Below, piece after piece: positions 18,986-27,132 of a stretch of 64,000 nt of DNA; the stretch's first letter is position 1, and each line of letters opens with the position of its first letter. The position numbers and the translations under genes are program-made. The notes below the pieces were generated by a model that was not told the DNA's origin, made no database searches, and saw nothing but the letters and a program-made list of their open reading frames with translations. This DNA comes from Pseudomonas marginalis (GTDB lineage Bacteria; Pseudomonadota; Gammaproteobacteria; Pseudomonadales; Pseudomonadaceae): the NCBI RefSeq assembly GCF_008692035.1, contig NZ_VTFG01000003.1, positions 186,001-250,000 of the forward strand, given 5' to 3'.

Positions 18986-19095
18986 CCGGAATTCGATAGT
19001 GATTTGGGGGGTAAACCGGCAGGGATGCCGGTTTAGCCGCCCCGCGCCATGGATGGCGCGTGGCGGCGGCCCCCCAAATCACTGTCGGATTACGG
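18986..19095 (+). repeat. Structured three-stem element, right copy
   Basis: Outer stem 18986-19011 with 19070-19095: 26 positions, one mismatch and two G-T pairs. Its sequence is unrelated to that of the left copy. Inside are hairpins TAAACCGGC / GCCGGTTTA and GCCGCC-GCGCCA / TGGCGC-GGCGGC. The inner stems differ from the left copy by paired changes (C-G to A-T, T-A to C-G, G-C to C-G). Confidence 0.8.
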
Positions 19096-19498
19096 GCACA
19101 CCGAGCCTGGGCGAGGTGCCGAGTGGTGGGGCGAAGCGTTTTTGGTTACTTTTGGCGCTCTTCCAAAAGTGACCCGCTGTAAGAGCGGAACCCTAAGTGG
19201 CCGTTACCGCAGCAACGGATATGCACTCATTCCAACCCCAGCAAATGGTCGGCCCAGAGGCCGCCATCGGGAGCAAGCCCCCTCCCACATTTCCAACCGA
19301 GTACACCGGGCACAACTCCGCTCAGCTCTAGGGCCGCCAATGCAGCCCCCAGAAAAATTGCCCCCCTCACAATCCCAAATGAAGCTTTCATGACAAAAGT
19401 TCGGTAGCTCATCGCCACTTCCGTCTTGCCTATGTAACGCGCTGGAGGCCGCCACGAGCCGCCTCCCCAGCCGTCAGCGGGACGCCAGGAGTGGGGCA

Positions 19499-20101
19499 AT
19501 GGGAACTATGGAACGTTACTCGAAAGTTGGCATGCAGGAGCTCGACCAGCGCCTGTCGAAGATCGTCGAGGCTGCGCGCAAGAAGCCGGTTTCGGTGTAC
19601 CGCTACGGCGCGCCGTGGGTGTGGATCGTCTCCCAGGACGACTGGCAGGGCGCCTTGAAGGAAGTGTCCAGCTACATCCCGGCGGGGCATTCGCTGGTGT
19701 TGTTGCGCCCGCAGATCGACGAGGTGCTCGAGCAGCATCGCGACCTGCTCCAGGCCGCGCCGGGCATGGCGATCGCGCCGCAGACCGTGGTGCAGATCCT
19801 GCTGCTGCAACTGCTGTATTCGGTGCCCAGCGAACAGCAGCTGCACGAGCAACTGAACTACAACCTGCTGTTCCGCTGGTTCGTCGGCCTGGAGCTGAAC
19901 CAGAAGGTGTGGAGCATCCACGCTTTGCAGCGCGACATCGCCAGCCTGTTGAACAACCCGCAGGCCGTGCAGTTGATCCAGACCATCATCGGTGACGTGT
20001 TCTGTGGCGCCTTGCTGCACATGCCGGAGTTCTCTCTGAACTTCGCCTTGCTGCACACCTGGCTGGCGCGGCACAGCCATCTTTCGACCAGCAGCAATTG
20101 A
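19499..20101 (+). CDS. phdA: PhdA-like protein: Phd-type N-terminus with a transposase-like domain
   Basis: A 200-residue cytoplasmic protein encoded between tpsA and tpsB. The first 60 residues (YSKVGMQELDQRLSKIVEAA, then PVSVYRYGAPWVWIVSQDDW) resemble a Phd/YefM antitoxin fold. Residues about 95-145 (VQILLLQLLYSVPSEQQL, YNLLFRWFVGLELNQKVW) closely resemble the N-terminal domain of IS5-family transposases. No catalytic DDE domain follows and no toxin gene is adjacent. The order matches P. aeruginosa PA0691 phdA, reported in connection with biofilm lysis and eDNA release (from memory). ATG 19499 has AGGAG seven bases upstream; ATG 19508 is the alternative. The 3' end lies 59 bp before the preferred tpsB start, so the two are likely cotranscribed. 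Function here is inferred only. Confidence 0.75.
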   Translation: MGTMERYSKVGMQELDQRLSKIVEAARKKPVSVYRYGAPWVWIVSQDDWQGALKEVSSYIPAGHSLVLLRPQIDEVLEQHRDLLQAAPGMAIAPQTVVQILLLQLLYSVPSEQQLHEQLNYNLLFRWFVGLELNQKVWSIHALQRDIASLLNNPQAVQLIQTIIGDVFCGALLHMPEFSLNFALLHTWLARHSHLSTSSN

Positions 20102-20160
20102 GCAGGCCAGACGCCGTGCAAGCGGCGACGGCGCAAAATCTTAGACAGTTAGGGGGCGGT

Positions 20161-21750
20161 GTGGAGCATCTGTTCAAATCAACGCTGGCGTTGTGCTGCC
20201 TGACGCTGGGCGTCCTGGCGCAAGCGGTGTGGGCCGAGGAGGGCGATGAGGCCCCGGCGCGCAAGGTGGACGTCAACGAGTACTTCGTGCGCGGCAATAC
20301 CGTGCTCGATGCGGCGACGATCGAGGAGGCGGTGTACCCGTTCCTTGGCCCGCAAAAGACCCTGGACGATATCGAAGGCGCGCGCGATGCGTTGCAGAAG
20401 ATCTACCAGGCGCGTGGCTACCAGTCGGTGTTTGTCGAGCTGCCGGAACAGAAGGTCGATGACGGCATCGTCTATCTGCAGGTCAGCGAAACCAAGGTCG
20501 GCCGCGTGCGTGTGGTCGGCGCCAAGCACTACTCGCCGGTGGAGATCCGCGAGGAAGTGCCGGGGCTCAAGGAAGGCGCGGTGCCGGATTTCACCACGGT
20601 GCAAACCCAGCTGGCCGGGCTCAACCGCAGTGCCGGCCGGCAGGTCACGCCACTGGTCCGCGAAGGCCAGCGCCCGGGCACCATGGACGTGGATCTGCAG
20701 GTCGAAGACCAGAACCCCTGGCACGCCAGCCTCGGCCTGAACAACGACTACAGCGCCGACACCGAAAAGCTGCGCTCGGTCGCCACCCTGGGCTACGACA
20801 ACCTCTGGCAACTGGGCCACAGCATTTCCCTGACCTACTTCACCGCGCCCCAGGACACCGAGAATGCCAAGGTCTGGTCGGGCTCCTACAGTGCGCCGCT
20901 GAACGAACGCTGGACCTTGCAGTTCTCCGGTTACCAGTCCGACAGCAACATCGCCACCATCGGCGGCAGCAACGTGTTGGGCAAGGGCCATTCCTACGGC
21001 GTATCCGCCATCTACAGCTTGCAGGCGGCGGGCAACTGGGCCAATTCGTTTTCGTTCGGTGTGGACTTCAAGGATTTCGACGAGCAGATGAAGTTCGGCG
21101 CCAGCAGCGACCAGGTGCCGCTCAAGTACGCGCCGTTCACCCTGGGCTACAACGGCTATCGCTACACCGAGCAATCCCAGCTGGGGCTGGGCTTGAACCT
21201 GGTGGTCGGCACCCGTGCATTTTTTGGCTACGGCAGCGACGCCGAGGAGTTCGATTACAAGCGCTACAAGGCCAGTGCCAGTTTCGCCGTGCTCAAGGGC
21301 GACCTGAATTACACCTACACCTTCGCCAACGATTGGCAGTCGGCCTCCAAGGGCGCTTTCCAGCTGGCCTCCGGGCCGCTGGTGTCCAACGAGCAGTATT
21401 CCGCCGGCGGCGCCACCTCGGTGCGTGGCTACCTGGCGGCCGAGCGCACCGGGGACGAGGGCTATTTGCTCTCCCAGGAACTGCGCACGCCGTCCCTGGC
21501 CAAGTTCCTCGGCAGTTATGTGCAGGAGTGGCGCTTCTATGCGTTCGCCGAAGGCGCGCGCATGCGCCTGCACGACCCGCTGCCCGAGCAGGAAGACGAA
21601 TACAGCCTGGCCAGTGTCGGCCTGGGCACCCGCGCCAGTTTGAGCAAGTGGTTGTCCGGCAGCCTGGATTGGGGTTACCCGCTGCTCGATGGACCGAACA
21701 CCCAGAAACAGGACTCGCGACTGCACTTCAGTGTGCAGGCGACTTTCTGA
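20161..21750 (+). CDS. pdtB: TpsB outer-membrane transporter (PdtB-like, FhaC/ShlB family)
   Basis: Omp85-superfamily pore that exports the giant TpsA encoded upstream. It has 529 residues from GTG 20161, which follows AGGGGG and gives a clean signal peptide (STLALCCLTLGVLAQAVWA). A TTG start at 20098 would overlap phdA and add 21 residues ahead of the signal. POTRA 1 is at about 30-110 (EYFVRGNTVLDAATIEEAV) and POTRA 2 at about 115-190 (VGRVRVVGAKHYSPVEIREE). A beta-barrel then runs to the C-terminal aromatic residue (LHFSVQATF). The late motif GGATSVRGY is the VRGY/F signature of the conserved loop that reaches into the pore. It is one of the best-supported assignments in the locus. Confidence 0.93.
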   Translation: MEHLFKSTLALCCLTLGVLAQAVWAEEGDEAPARKVDVNEYFVRGNTVLDAATIEEAVYPFLGPQKTLDDIEGARDALQKIYQARGYQSVFVELPEQKVDDGIVYLQVSETKVGRVRVVGAKHYSPVEIREEVPGLKEGAVPDFTTVQTQLAGLNRSAGRQVTPLVREGQRPGTMDVDLQVEDQNPWHASLGLNNDYSADTEKLRSVATLGYDNLWQLGHSISLTYFTAPQDTENAKVWSGSYSAPLNERWTLQFSGYQSDSNIATIGGSNVLGKGHSYGVSAIYSLQAAGNWANSFSFGVDFKDFDEQMKFGASSDQVPLKYAPFTLGYNGYRYTEQSQLGLGLNLVVGTRAFFGYGSDAEEFDYKRYKASASFAVLKGDLNYTYTFANDWQSASKGAFQLASGPLVSNEQYSAGGATSVRGYLAAERTGDEGYLLSQELRTPSLAKFLGSYVQEWRFYAFAEGARMRLHDPLPEQEDEYSLASVGLGTRASLSKWLSGSLDWGYPLLDGPNTQKQDSRLHFSVQATF

Positions 21751-21774
21751 CTTTTTCTTCCGGAGACTTCACCC

Positions 21775-23574
21775 ATGCAACGCCTATTCCTGAGCCTGTT
21801 GATCTGCCTGGGCTTCGCGCTCCCGGCCACTGCCCACGCCTGGTGGCAGGACGATTGGCACTACCGCAAACAGATTTCGGTGGACACCACCGCCCAGGGC
21901 GCCGCGATCAGCCAGGCCCTGGGCCGCACCGCGTTGCTGGTGCGCCTGCACACCGGCAACTTCACCTTTGACGGGGTCAAGGACGACGGCGCCGACCTGC
22001 GCTTTGTGAGTGCCGATGACAAGACCGTGTTCAATCACCAGATCGAAAGCTTCGACCCGTTGATGGGCATGGCGTTGATCTGGGTCGATGTGCCCAAGGT
22101 CGAAGGCGGCCAGCGCCAGGACTTCTGGATGTACTACGGCAACCAGAAGGCCCCGGCCACCGCCAATGGCCAGCTGACGTTCGATCCGAATTACACCGCG
22201 CTCTATCACTTCGATGGCGCCAACGCGACGCCGCCACGGGACACCACGGCCTACGCCAACACCGCGTTGAACGTCACCGGCGCGAGCATCGACGGCGTGA
22301 TCGGCCGCGCCTTGCAGTTCGGCGGCCAGCCGCTGCTGTTGCCGGCCAGCCCGTCGCTGCAACACGCCGCCGGCGCTGCCTTCACGTTCAGCGCCTGGCT
22401 GCGCCTGGACCAGGCCAGCGGTGAGCAAATCGTGCTGGCCCGACGTGACGGTGCCCACAGCCTGTTGCTGGGCCTGAATCAGGGCTCGCCGTTTGTGGAG
22501 ATCGACGGCCAGCGCGCGGTGTCGACCCAACCGCTGAACCCGGGCCAATGGCAGCACCTGGCGTTCACCGCCGAGGGCGACAAGGTCACGCTGTATGTGA
22601 ATGGCCGTGAAAGCGCCACGCTCGCCGTGGCCATGCCTGGGTTCAACACGCAGCTGGCGGTCGGCGCCGACCTGCCGGAAGCCGGCAGCACGCACCTGCC
22701 GTTCGCCGGGGCCATGGATGAGCTGCGCCTGTCCAAGGTGGCGCGCCCGGCTGCGCTGTTGCTGGCTGACGCGAGCGCCCAGGGCGCCGAGTCGAAACTG
22801 GTGGCCTACGGCGTGGATGAAGAACAGTCCGGCTTCGGCTTCGGCAGCCTGGGCTTTTTGCTCAACGCCGTACCGGTGGACGCCTGGGTGATCATCCTGG
22901 TGCTGGTGGCGATGATGTTCCAGTCGTGGGTCATCATGCTGCGCAAGAACCGTCAGGTCGGCCGCCTCAGCAGTGCCAACGAAGTGTTCCGCGAGCACTT
23001 CGCCCAGATCGGCACGCGCCTGGAGATGTATGCCGACGACGCGCAGTTGGCTGAGCGCCTGAGCCACTCTTCGCTGTGGCGCCTGTACCTGGTGGCGGTC
23101 AAGGAGATCCGTACCCGGCGTGCCCAGGGCGCCGACACCTCGTCGGTGTCGGCGGCCACCATCGAAGCGATCCGCTGCTCCATGGACGGCGTGCGCACCC
23201 GTGAGAACCAGGCCCTGAGTTCCAAATTGTCGACCCTGTCCAACGCCATCGCCGGCGGCCCGTATATCGGCCTGCTCGGTACGGTGCTGGGGATCATGGT
23301 GGTGTTCCTCGGCACGGCCATGGCCGGCGACGTGAACATCAACGCCATCGCTCCGGGCATGGCGGCGGCCTTGCTGGCCACGGCCATGGGCCTGTTCGTC
23401 GCGATCCCCGCGTTGTTTGGCTACAACCGCCTGATCACGCGCAACAAGGAAGTCAGCGCCGACATGCGCGTGTTCGTCGACGAGTTCATCACCCGCCTGG
23501 CGGAGATGCACGGCGAGAGCCAGCACAGTGAAACCGCGCACCGCCGCGACCATCACGCATCGGTTCCGGCCTGA
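21775..23574 (+). CDS. exbB: ExbB/TolQ-type proton channel subunit with DUF2341-LamG sensor region
   Basis: Inner-membrane energy-transducing protein of 599 residues, more than twice the usual ExbB length (about 240). A signal peptide (residues 1-22, ending AHA) is followed by a DUF2341-like region (WWQDDWHYRKQISVDTTA to FWMYYGNQKAPA, about 23-135). A LamG/concanavalin-like domain follows at about 145-330 (FTFSAWLRLDQASGEQIVLA, GQWQHLAFTAEGDKVTLYVN, GAMDELRLSKVAR). The MotA/TolQ/ExbB part starts with a TM near 370 (VIILVLVAMMFQSWVIML). It ends with two TM helices around 495 and 535 that carry the conserved GLLGTVLGIMVVF. The large domain should be periplasmic. exbD and a tonB-like gene follow within 11 and 3 bp. 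Substrate or partner unknown; action on the TPS system is inferred from position. Confidence 0.88.
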   Translation: MQRLFLSLLICLGFALPATAHAWWQDDWHYRKQISVDTTAQGAAISQALGRTALLVRLHTGNFTFDGVKDDGADLRFVSADDKTVFNHQIESFDPLMGMALIWVDVPKVEGGQRQDFWMYYGNQKAPATANGQLTFDPNYTALYHFDGANATPPRDTTAYANTALNVTGASIDGVIGRALQFGGQPLLLPASPSLQHAAGAAFTFSAWLRLDQASGEQIVLARRDGAHSLLLGLNQGSPFVEIDGQRAVSTQPLNPGQWQHLAFTAEGDKVTLYVNGRESATLAVAMPGFNTQLAVGADLPEAGSTHLPFAGAMDELRLSKVARPAALLLADASAQGAESKLVAYGVDEEQSGFGFGSLGFLLNAVPVDAWVIILVLVAMMFQSWVIMLRKNRQVGRLSSANEVFREHFAQIGTRLEMYADDAQLAERLSHSSLWRLYLVAVKEIRTRRAQGADTSSVSAATIEAIRCSMDGVRTRENQALSSKLSTLSNAIAGGPYIGLLGTVLGIMVVFLGTAMAGDVNINAIAPGMAAALLATAMGLFVAIPALFGYNRLITRNKEVSADMRVFVDEFITRLAEMHGESQHSETAHRRDHHASVPA

Positions 23575-23585
23575 GGAGAATCGCC

Positions 23586-24011
23586 ATGGCTTCCGTAAAT
23601 GCCTCCCACGACGATGACGATGATGCCGCCGTCGACAGCATCAACATCACGCCCCTGGTGGACGTGCTGATGGTGGTGCTGGTGATGTTTATCCTCACCG
23701 CCACCGCCCAGGTCTCGGGGATCCAGATCCACCTGCCCAAGGCCAGCGCCTCGGTGTCGCTGTCGGAGGCCAAGACCAAGGCCATCTCCGTGAATGACGG
23801 AGGCCAGGTGTTCCTCGACGCGTACCCGGTGACCCTCGGCGAACTGGAGGAGCGCCTGCGCATCGAGAAAGCGCTGAACCCGGACTTCCCGGTGATCGTG
23901 CGCGGCGATGCGATGGTGCAGTACCAGAAAGTCATCGAGGTGCTCGACCTGCTGCGCCGGCTGGAGCTGTCCCAGGTCGGGCTGGTCACCGGCAAACCGA
24001 GCCAGGGCTGA
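23586..24011 (+). CDS. exbD: ExbD/TolR-type energy-transducing protein
   Basis: Partner of the ExbB protein encoded 11 bp upstream. It has 141 residues: a short cytoplasmic tail, one TM helix with the conserved proton-path aspartate (SINITPLVDVLMVVLVMFIL, Asp near residue 27), and a periplasmic domain (VSLSEAKTKAISVNDGGQVF, PVIVRGDAMVQYQKVIEVLD). The acidic DDDDDAAVD stretch before the TM is typical of the family. Start preceded by GAGGAGAA. Confidence 0.92.
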   Translation: MASVNASHDDDDDAAVDSINITPLVDVLMVVLVMFILTATAQVSGIQIHLPKASASVSLSEAKTKAISVNDGGQVFLDAYPVTLGELEERLRIEKALNPDFPVIVRGDAMVQYQKVIEVLDLLRRLELSQVGLVTGKPSQG

Positions 24012-24014
24012 GTG

Positions 24015-24719
24015 ATGACCGCACAGATCCCGATCGCGCCATTGCCGGTGAAGAACAAACCGCCGTTGCGCCCGTTGAAGTGGGGCGCCGGCCTGTTGCT
24101 GGGCGCCGTGGCGGCCTGGTTTCTCTGGCAGTGGGCCAATGACATGAGTGGCGTACGCCGTGAAGCGCCGAAGGTGCCGACGATTATTCCGTTGCCGCCA
24201 CCGCCGCCGCCACCCCCGGAAAAACCCAAGGAACCCGAGCCCCAGGTTGAAGAGAAGGTCCCGGAACCGGTGCCCAGTCCCGAACCCGAAGAGGTCAAGC
24301 CGGCCGAGGAAGCACCGCCTTCACCGAATGAAGACCTGGCCAACCCGATGCAGATCGACGGGGATGCGCAGTCCGGTAACGACGGCTTCAACATCGGCGC
24401 CGGCAAGGGCGGCGGCATGGCCGGCAGTGGCGGCGGCGGGCTGGGGACCGGCACGTACAAGCAGTACCTGGCCGGTACCTATCAACGGCTGATGCGTGAA
24501 GACCCGGAGCTGCGCAAGAAGGCCTTTGCGATACAGATCGACCTGTGGCTGGGCACCGACGGCCAGGTGACGAAGGCGCTGGTGGCCAAGTCCAGCGGGG
24601 ATGCCGACACCGACGCCCAGATGCTGGCGCTGATCCGTGCGCCCCGCGCCACCCAGAAACCTCCGGCGTCGCTGACGCTGCCCATGCGCCTGTCCCTCAA
24701 GGGCCGGCGTCCGGATTGA
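24015..24719 (+). CDS. TonB-like energy-transducing protein
   Basis: A 234-residue protein with TonB architecture. An N-terminal inner-membrane anchor (GAGLLLGAVAAWFLWQW) is followed by a Pro/Glu-rich spacer (PLPPPPPPPPEKPKEPEPQV). A Gly-rich stretch comes next, then a C-terminal TonB-type domain (YQRLMREDPELRKKAFAIQI, LGTDGQVTKALVAKSSGD). It completes an ExbB-ExbD-TonB set. ATG 24015 is preferred over the in-frame GTG at 24012. No TonB-dependent receptor gene is in the window, so the outer-membrane partner is unknown; the porin gene downstream or TpsB are candidates only by position. Confidence 0.85.
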   Translation: MTAQIPIAPLPVKNKPPLRPLKWGAGLLLGAVAAWFLWQWANDMSGVRREAPKVPTIIPLPPPPPPPPEKPKEPEPQVEEKVPEPVPSPEPEEVKPAEEAPPSPNEDLANPMQIDGDAQSGNDGFNIGAGKGGGMAGSGGGGLGTGTYKQYLAGTYQRLMREDPELRKKAFAIQIDLWLGTDGQVTKALVAKSSGDADTDAQMLALIRAPRATQKPPASLTLPMRLSLKGRRPD

Positions 24720-24766
24720 TTGCACGAAACCTCTTATCTACGGTTTTTTACAGGAGTTGCGTACAC

Positions 24767-26467
24767 ATGATTTCCCCCGTGAATCGACTGACCCTGGCGG
24801 TTGGCATGGTCATCGCGACCCTGGTCGGGCAGGCGGCGGCAGCCCCGGTTGCGCCTTCGGAAAACGTCACCATCAACCTGATCCGCCTGCTGGTGCAGCA
24901 AGGTGTGCTGACCCAGGACACCGCCAATGGGCTGATCGCCCAGGCCGAAAAGGAAGCCCAGCAGGCCCGTCAGGCCAACGCCGCGCCGGTGGTTGCCAGC
25001 GGCCCGGCGACCGCGCCTGGGGATGTGCGCGTGCAGTACGTGCCGCAGGCGGTGCGCGACCAGATCCGCGACCAGGTCAAAGCCGAAGTCATGTCCACCG
25101 CCAAGCGGGAAAACTGGGCGCAGCCCAATACGTTCCCCGACTGGATCTCGCGCATCAGCTTTGATGGCGATATTCGTCTGCGCGACGAGTCGCGCTACTT
25201 CTCGGGCAATAACAGCAACAACATCACCGATTTTGCCAAGCTCAATGACACCGGCCCGTACGACGTCAACAAGAACTCCAACACCAAGTTCCCGCCGCTG
25301 CTCAACACCCGCGAGGACCGCGAGAACCTGTTCCGCCTGCGTGCACGCCTGGGCATGAAAGCGGTGATCTCGCCGGAATGGACCGCCGGCATTCGCATCG
25401 CCACCGGCTCCGACAATAACCCGGTGTCCACCACCCAGACCCTGGGCGGCGGCTTTGGCAAAAAGGACATCTGGCTCGACCAGGGTTATCTGAGCTGGAA
25501 AACCACCGACTACATGACGTTGACCGCCGGGCGCATCGGCAACCCGTTCTATTCCACCGACATGATGTATTCCAACGACCTCAACTTCGACGGCGTGGCG
25601 GCGATCTTCAACCATAGCCTCAACAGCGAGTGGGGCCTGTTCGGTACCCTTGGCGCCTTCCCGGTGGAGTACACCTCCGACACCGCCAGCACCAATGGTA
25701 TCGACAAGGAAGACAGCGACACCAAATGGCTGTTTGGCGGGCAGATCGGCGCGGATTGGAAGATCAACCGCAGCAACCGCCTCAAACTCGCCGCGGCTTA
25801 TTACCAGTTCCAGGACATCGAAGGCGAGCGCTCCAGCCCTTGCTCCACCTGGCAGGGCGCGGCAGGTTGCGACACCGACGGCACGCGCGTGGCCTTCATG
25901 CAGAAAGGCAACACGGTGTTCAACCTGCGCAACAACACCACCAACCCGGCGGATCCTGCGCGCACACCCGACCCGCAGTACGTAGGCCTGGCGTCCAAGT
26001 TCGATGTGCTGGACCTCAACCTGGTCTGGGACAGCGAACTGCCCAGCGACTTCAAGCTGCGCAGCCAGGCCAACTTCATTCACAACCTGGCCTACGACAA
26101 GGGCGAGATGCTCAAGCGCAGCGAAGGCGAGATCGTCAACAACATCAACAGCAACGGCCAGTTTGAAAGTGGCGGTAATGCGCTGATGGTCTCGTTCACC
26201 CTCGGCAGCGCCCTGGAGATGCGCAAGCGCGGCGACTGGAACCTGTTGGCCGGCTACAAGTACATCCAGCCCGACGCCTTGCCCGACGGCTTCAACGACT
26301 CGTCGTTCCACCTGGGCGGCACCAACGCCAAGGGCTATTTCATTGGCGGCAACTACGGTATCGACAAGAACATCTACGCCAGTGCGCGTTGGTTGAGCGC
26401 CTCCGAAGTGTATGGCCAGCCGTTCGAAGTCGATGTGATGCAACTGGAACTCAACACGCGCTTTTGA
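24767..26467 (+). CDS. Putative outer-membrane porin
   Basis: A 566-residue exported protein. The signal peptide is LTLAVGMVIATLVGQAAA. A short helical/coiled segment follows (NLIRLLVQQGVLTQDTANGL, QAEKEAQQARQAN). Then comes a long barrel region rich in alternating strands ending in F (MQLELNTRF), the usual outer-membrane targeting end. It fits the putative porin family (Porin_5 type) common in proteobacteria. ATG 24767 follows CAGGAG; the longer frame upstream overlaps the tonB-like gene and is not used. Substrate unknown. It is positioned as part of the exbBD-tonB transcription unit. Confidence 0.82.
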   Translation: MISPVNRLTLAVGMVIATLVGQAAAAPVAPSENVTINLIRLLVQQGVLTQDTANGLIAQAEKEAQQARQANAAPVVASGPATAPGDVRVQYVPQAVRDQIRDQVKAEVMSTAKRENWAQPNTFPDWISRISFDGDIRLRDESRYFSGNNSNNITDFAKLNDTGPYDVNKNSNTKFPPLLNTREDRENLFRLRARLGMKAVISPEWTAGIRIATGSDNNPVSTTQTLGGGFGKKDIWLDQGYLSWKTTDYMTLTAGRIGNPFYSTDMMYSNDLNFDGVAAIFNHSLNSEWGLFGTLGAFPVEYTSDTASTNGIDKEDSDTKWLFGGQIGADWKINRSNRLKLAAAYYQFQDIEGERSSPCSTWQGAAGCDTDGTRVAFMQKGNTVFNLRNNTTNPADPARTPDPQYVGLASKFDVLDLNLVWDSELPSDFKLRSQANFIHNLAYDKGEMLKRSEGEIVNNINSNGQFESGGNALMVSFTLGSALEMRKRGDWNLLAGYKYIQPDALPDGFNDSSFHLGGTNAKGYFIGGNYGIDKNIYASARWLSASEVYGQPFEVDVMQLELNTRF

Positions 26468-26485
26468 TGCGCAGGGAGATGCCAC

Positions 26486-27112
26486 ATGAACACACGAATC
26501 TGCGCGCTGTTACTGCTGCTGGTGAGCACCGGCGCGTCGGCCGAAGGCATGGAGGAGCGCCTGCGTACGCAACTGCGCAGCACCACTCAGCAATTGCAGG
26601 CGCTGCAAAGCGAACAGGCCCAGGCCAGTGCCGCACGGCTGGCCGCCGAAAACCAGGCCAAACAGGCCCAGGCGCAAATCAAGCAACTGACGGCCGAGCT
26701 GGAAAAGGCCCGTGGCACCGCCGAGCAACTGGCCGGCCAGCAACAGAGCCTGCACAGCCAGGCGCAGGCCCAGGTGGCGGCGAGCAACGAGCAGATCGGC
26801 AAGTTCAAGAAGGCCTATGACGAACTGCTGGTGCTGGCCAAGGGCAAGGAAGCCGAGCGCGCGCGCCTGCAGGCGGCCTTAAGCGAACGTGACACACAAG
26901 TGCAGCAATGTTCAGTCAAGAATCAACAGATGTACGGCGTGGCCCAGCAACTGCTCGCGGCCTACGAAAAAATCGATGTGGCCGAGGTGATGAGCATTCG
27001 CCAGCCGTTCGCCAGCAGCGCACGGGTCAAGTTCGAGGAACTGGCCCAGGGTTTTGGCGACGATCTGTACAAGAGCCGTTTTGATGCGCCCCAGGCAGCC
27101 GCCAATCACTGA
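26486..27112 (+). CDS. Secreted coiled-coil protein, unknown function
   Basis: A 208-residue protein with a signal peptide (MNTRICALLLLLVSTGASA). A long Gln/Ala-rich coiled coil follows from about residue 22 to 135 (LRTQLRSTTQQLQALQSEQ, QAKQAQAQIKQLTAELEKAR). A small C-terminal region has one Cys (QQCSVKNQQMYGVAQQLLAA). No enzyme motif was seen. From its place it appears to match PA0697 of P. aeruginosa (memory). It probably acts in the periplasm with the neighbouring secretion or energy proteins; this is inference. Confidence 0.75.
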   Translation: MNTRICALLLLLVSTGASAEGMEERLRTQLRSTTQQLQALQSEQAQASAARLAAENQAKQAQAQIKQLTAELEKARGTAEQLAGQQQSLHSQAQAQVAASNEQIGKFKKAYDELLVLAKGKEAERARLQAALSERDTQVQQCSVKNQQMYGVAQQLLAAYEKIDVAEVMSIRQPFASSARVKFEELAQGFGDDLYKSRFDAPQAAANH

Positions 27113-27132
27113 TAGACAAGGAAGAGATCACC

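Larger units (their letters stand above)
18509..19292. repeat. 784-bp imperfect inverted repeat of two structured intergenic elements
   Basis: The left arm (18509-18850) and right arm (18950-19292) are inverted copies. Both ends carry a REP arm (AAATGTGGGAGGGGG / CCCCCTCCCACATTT). Inward they share CCGATGGCGGCCTCTGGGCC, ATATCCGTTGCTGCGGTAAC, a hairpin GGTTACTTTTGG / CCAAAAGTGACC and CCACCACTCGG. Each arm then has a three-way-junction element (listed separately) whose outer stem sequence differs completely between copies. The innermost parts pair again (GGCCAGCGTGG, GGGGCGCCT). No protein-coding gene is supported in this 1.2-kb gap. Similar sequences are, from memory, common between genes in P. 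fluorescens-group genomes. Confidence 0.85.

Noticed and set aside
18509..19292. CRISPR array or insertion sequence in the 1.2-kb gap
   Set aside because: There are no short direct repeats with regular spacers and no transposase frame; the repeats are two large inverted copies.
21784..23556. 590-codon minus-strand frame opposite exbB
   Set aside because: Antisense shadow; the plus strand has clear signal peptide, LamG and ExbB motifs and operon spacing.
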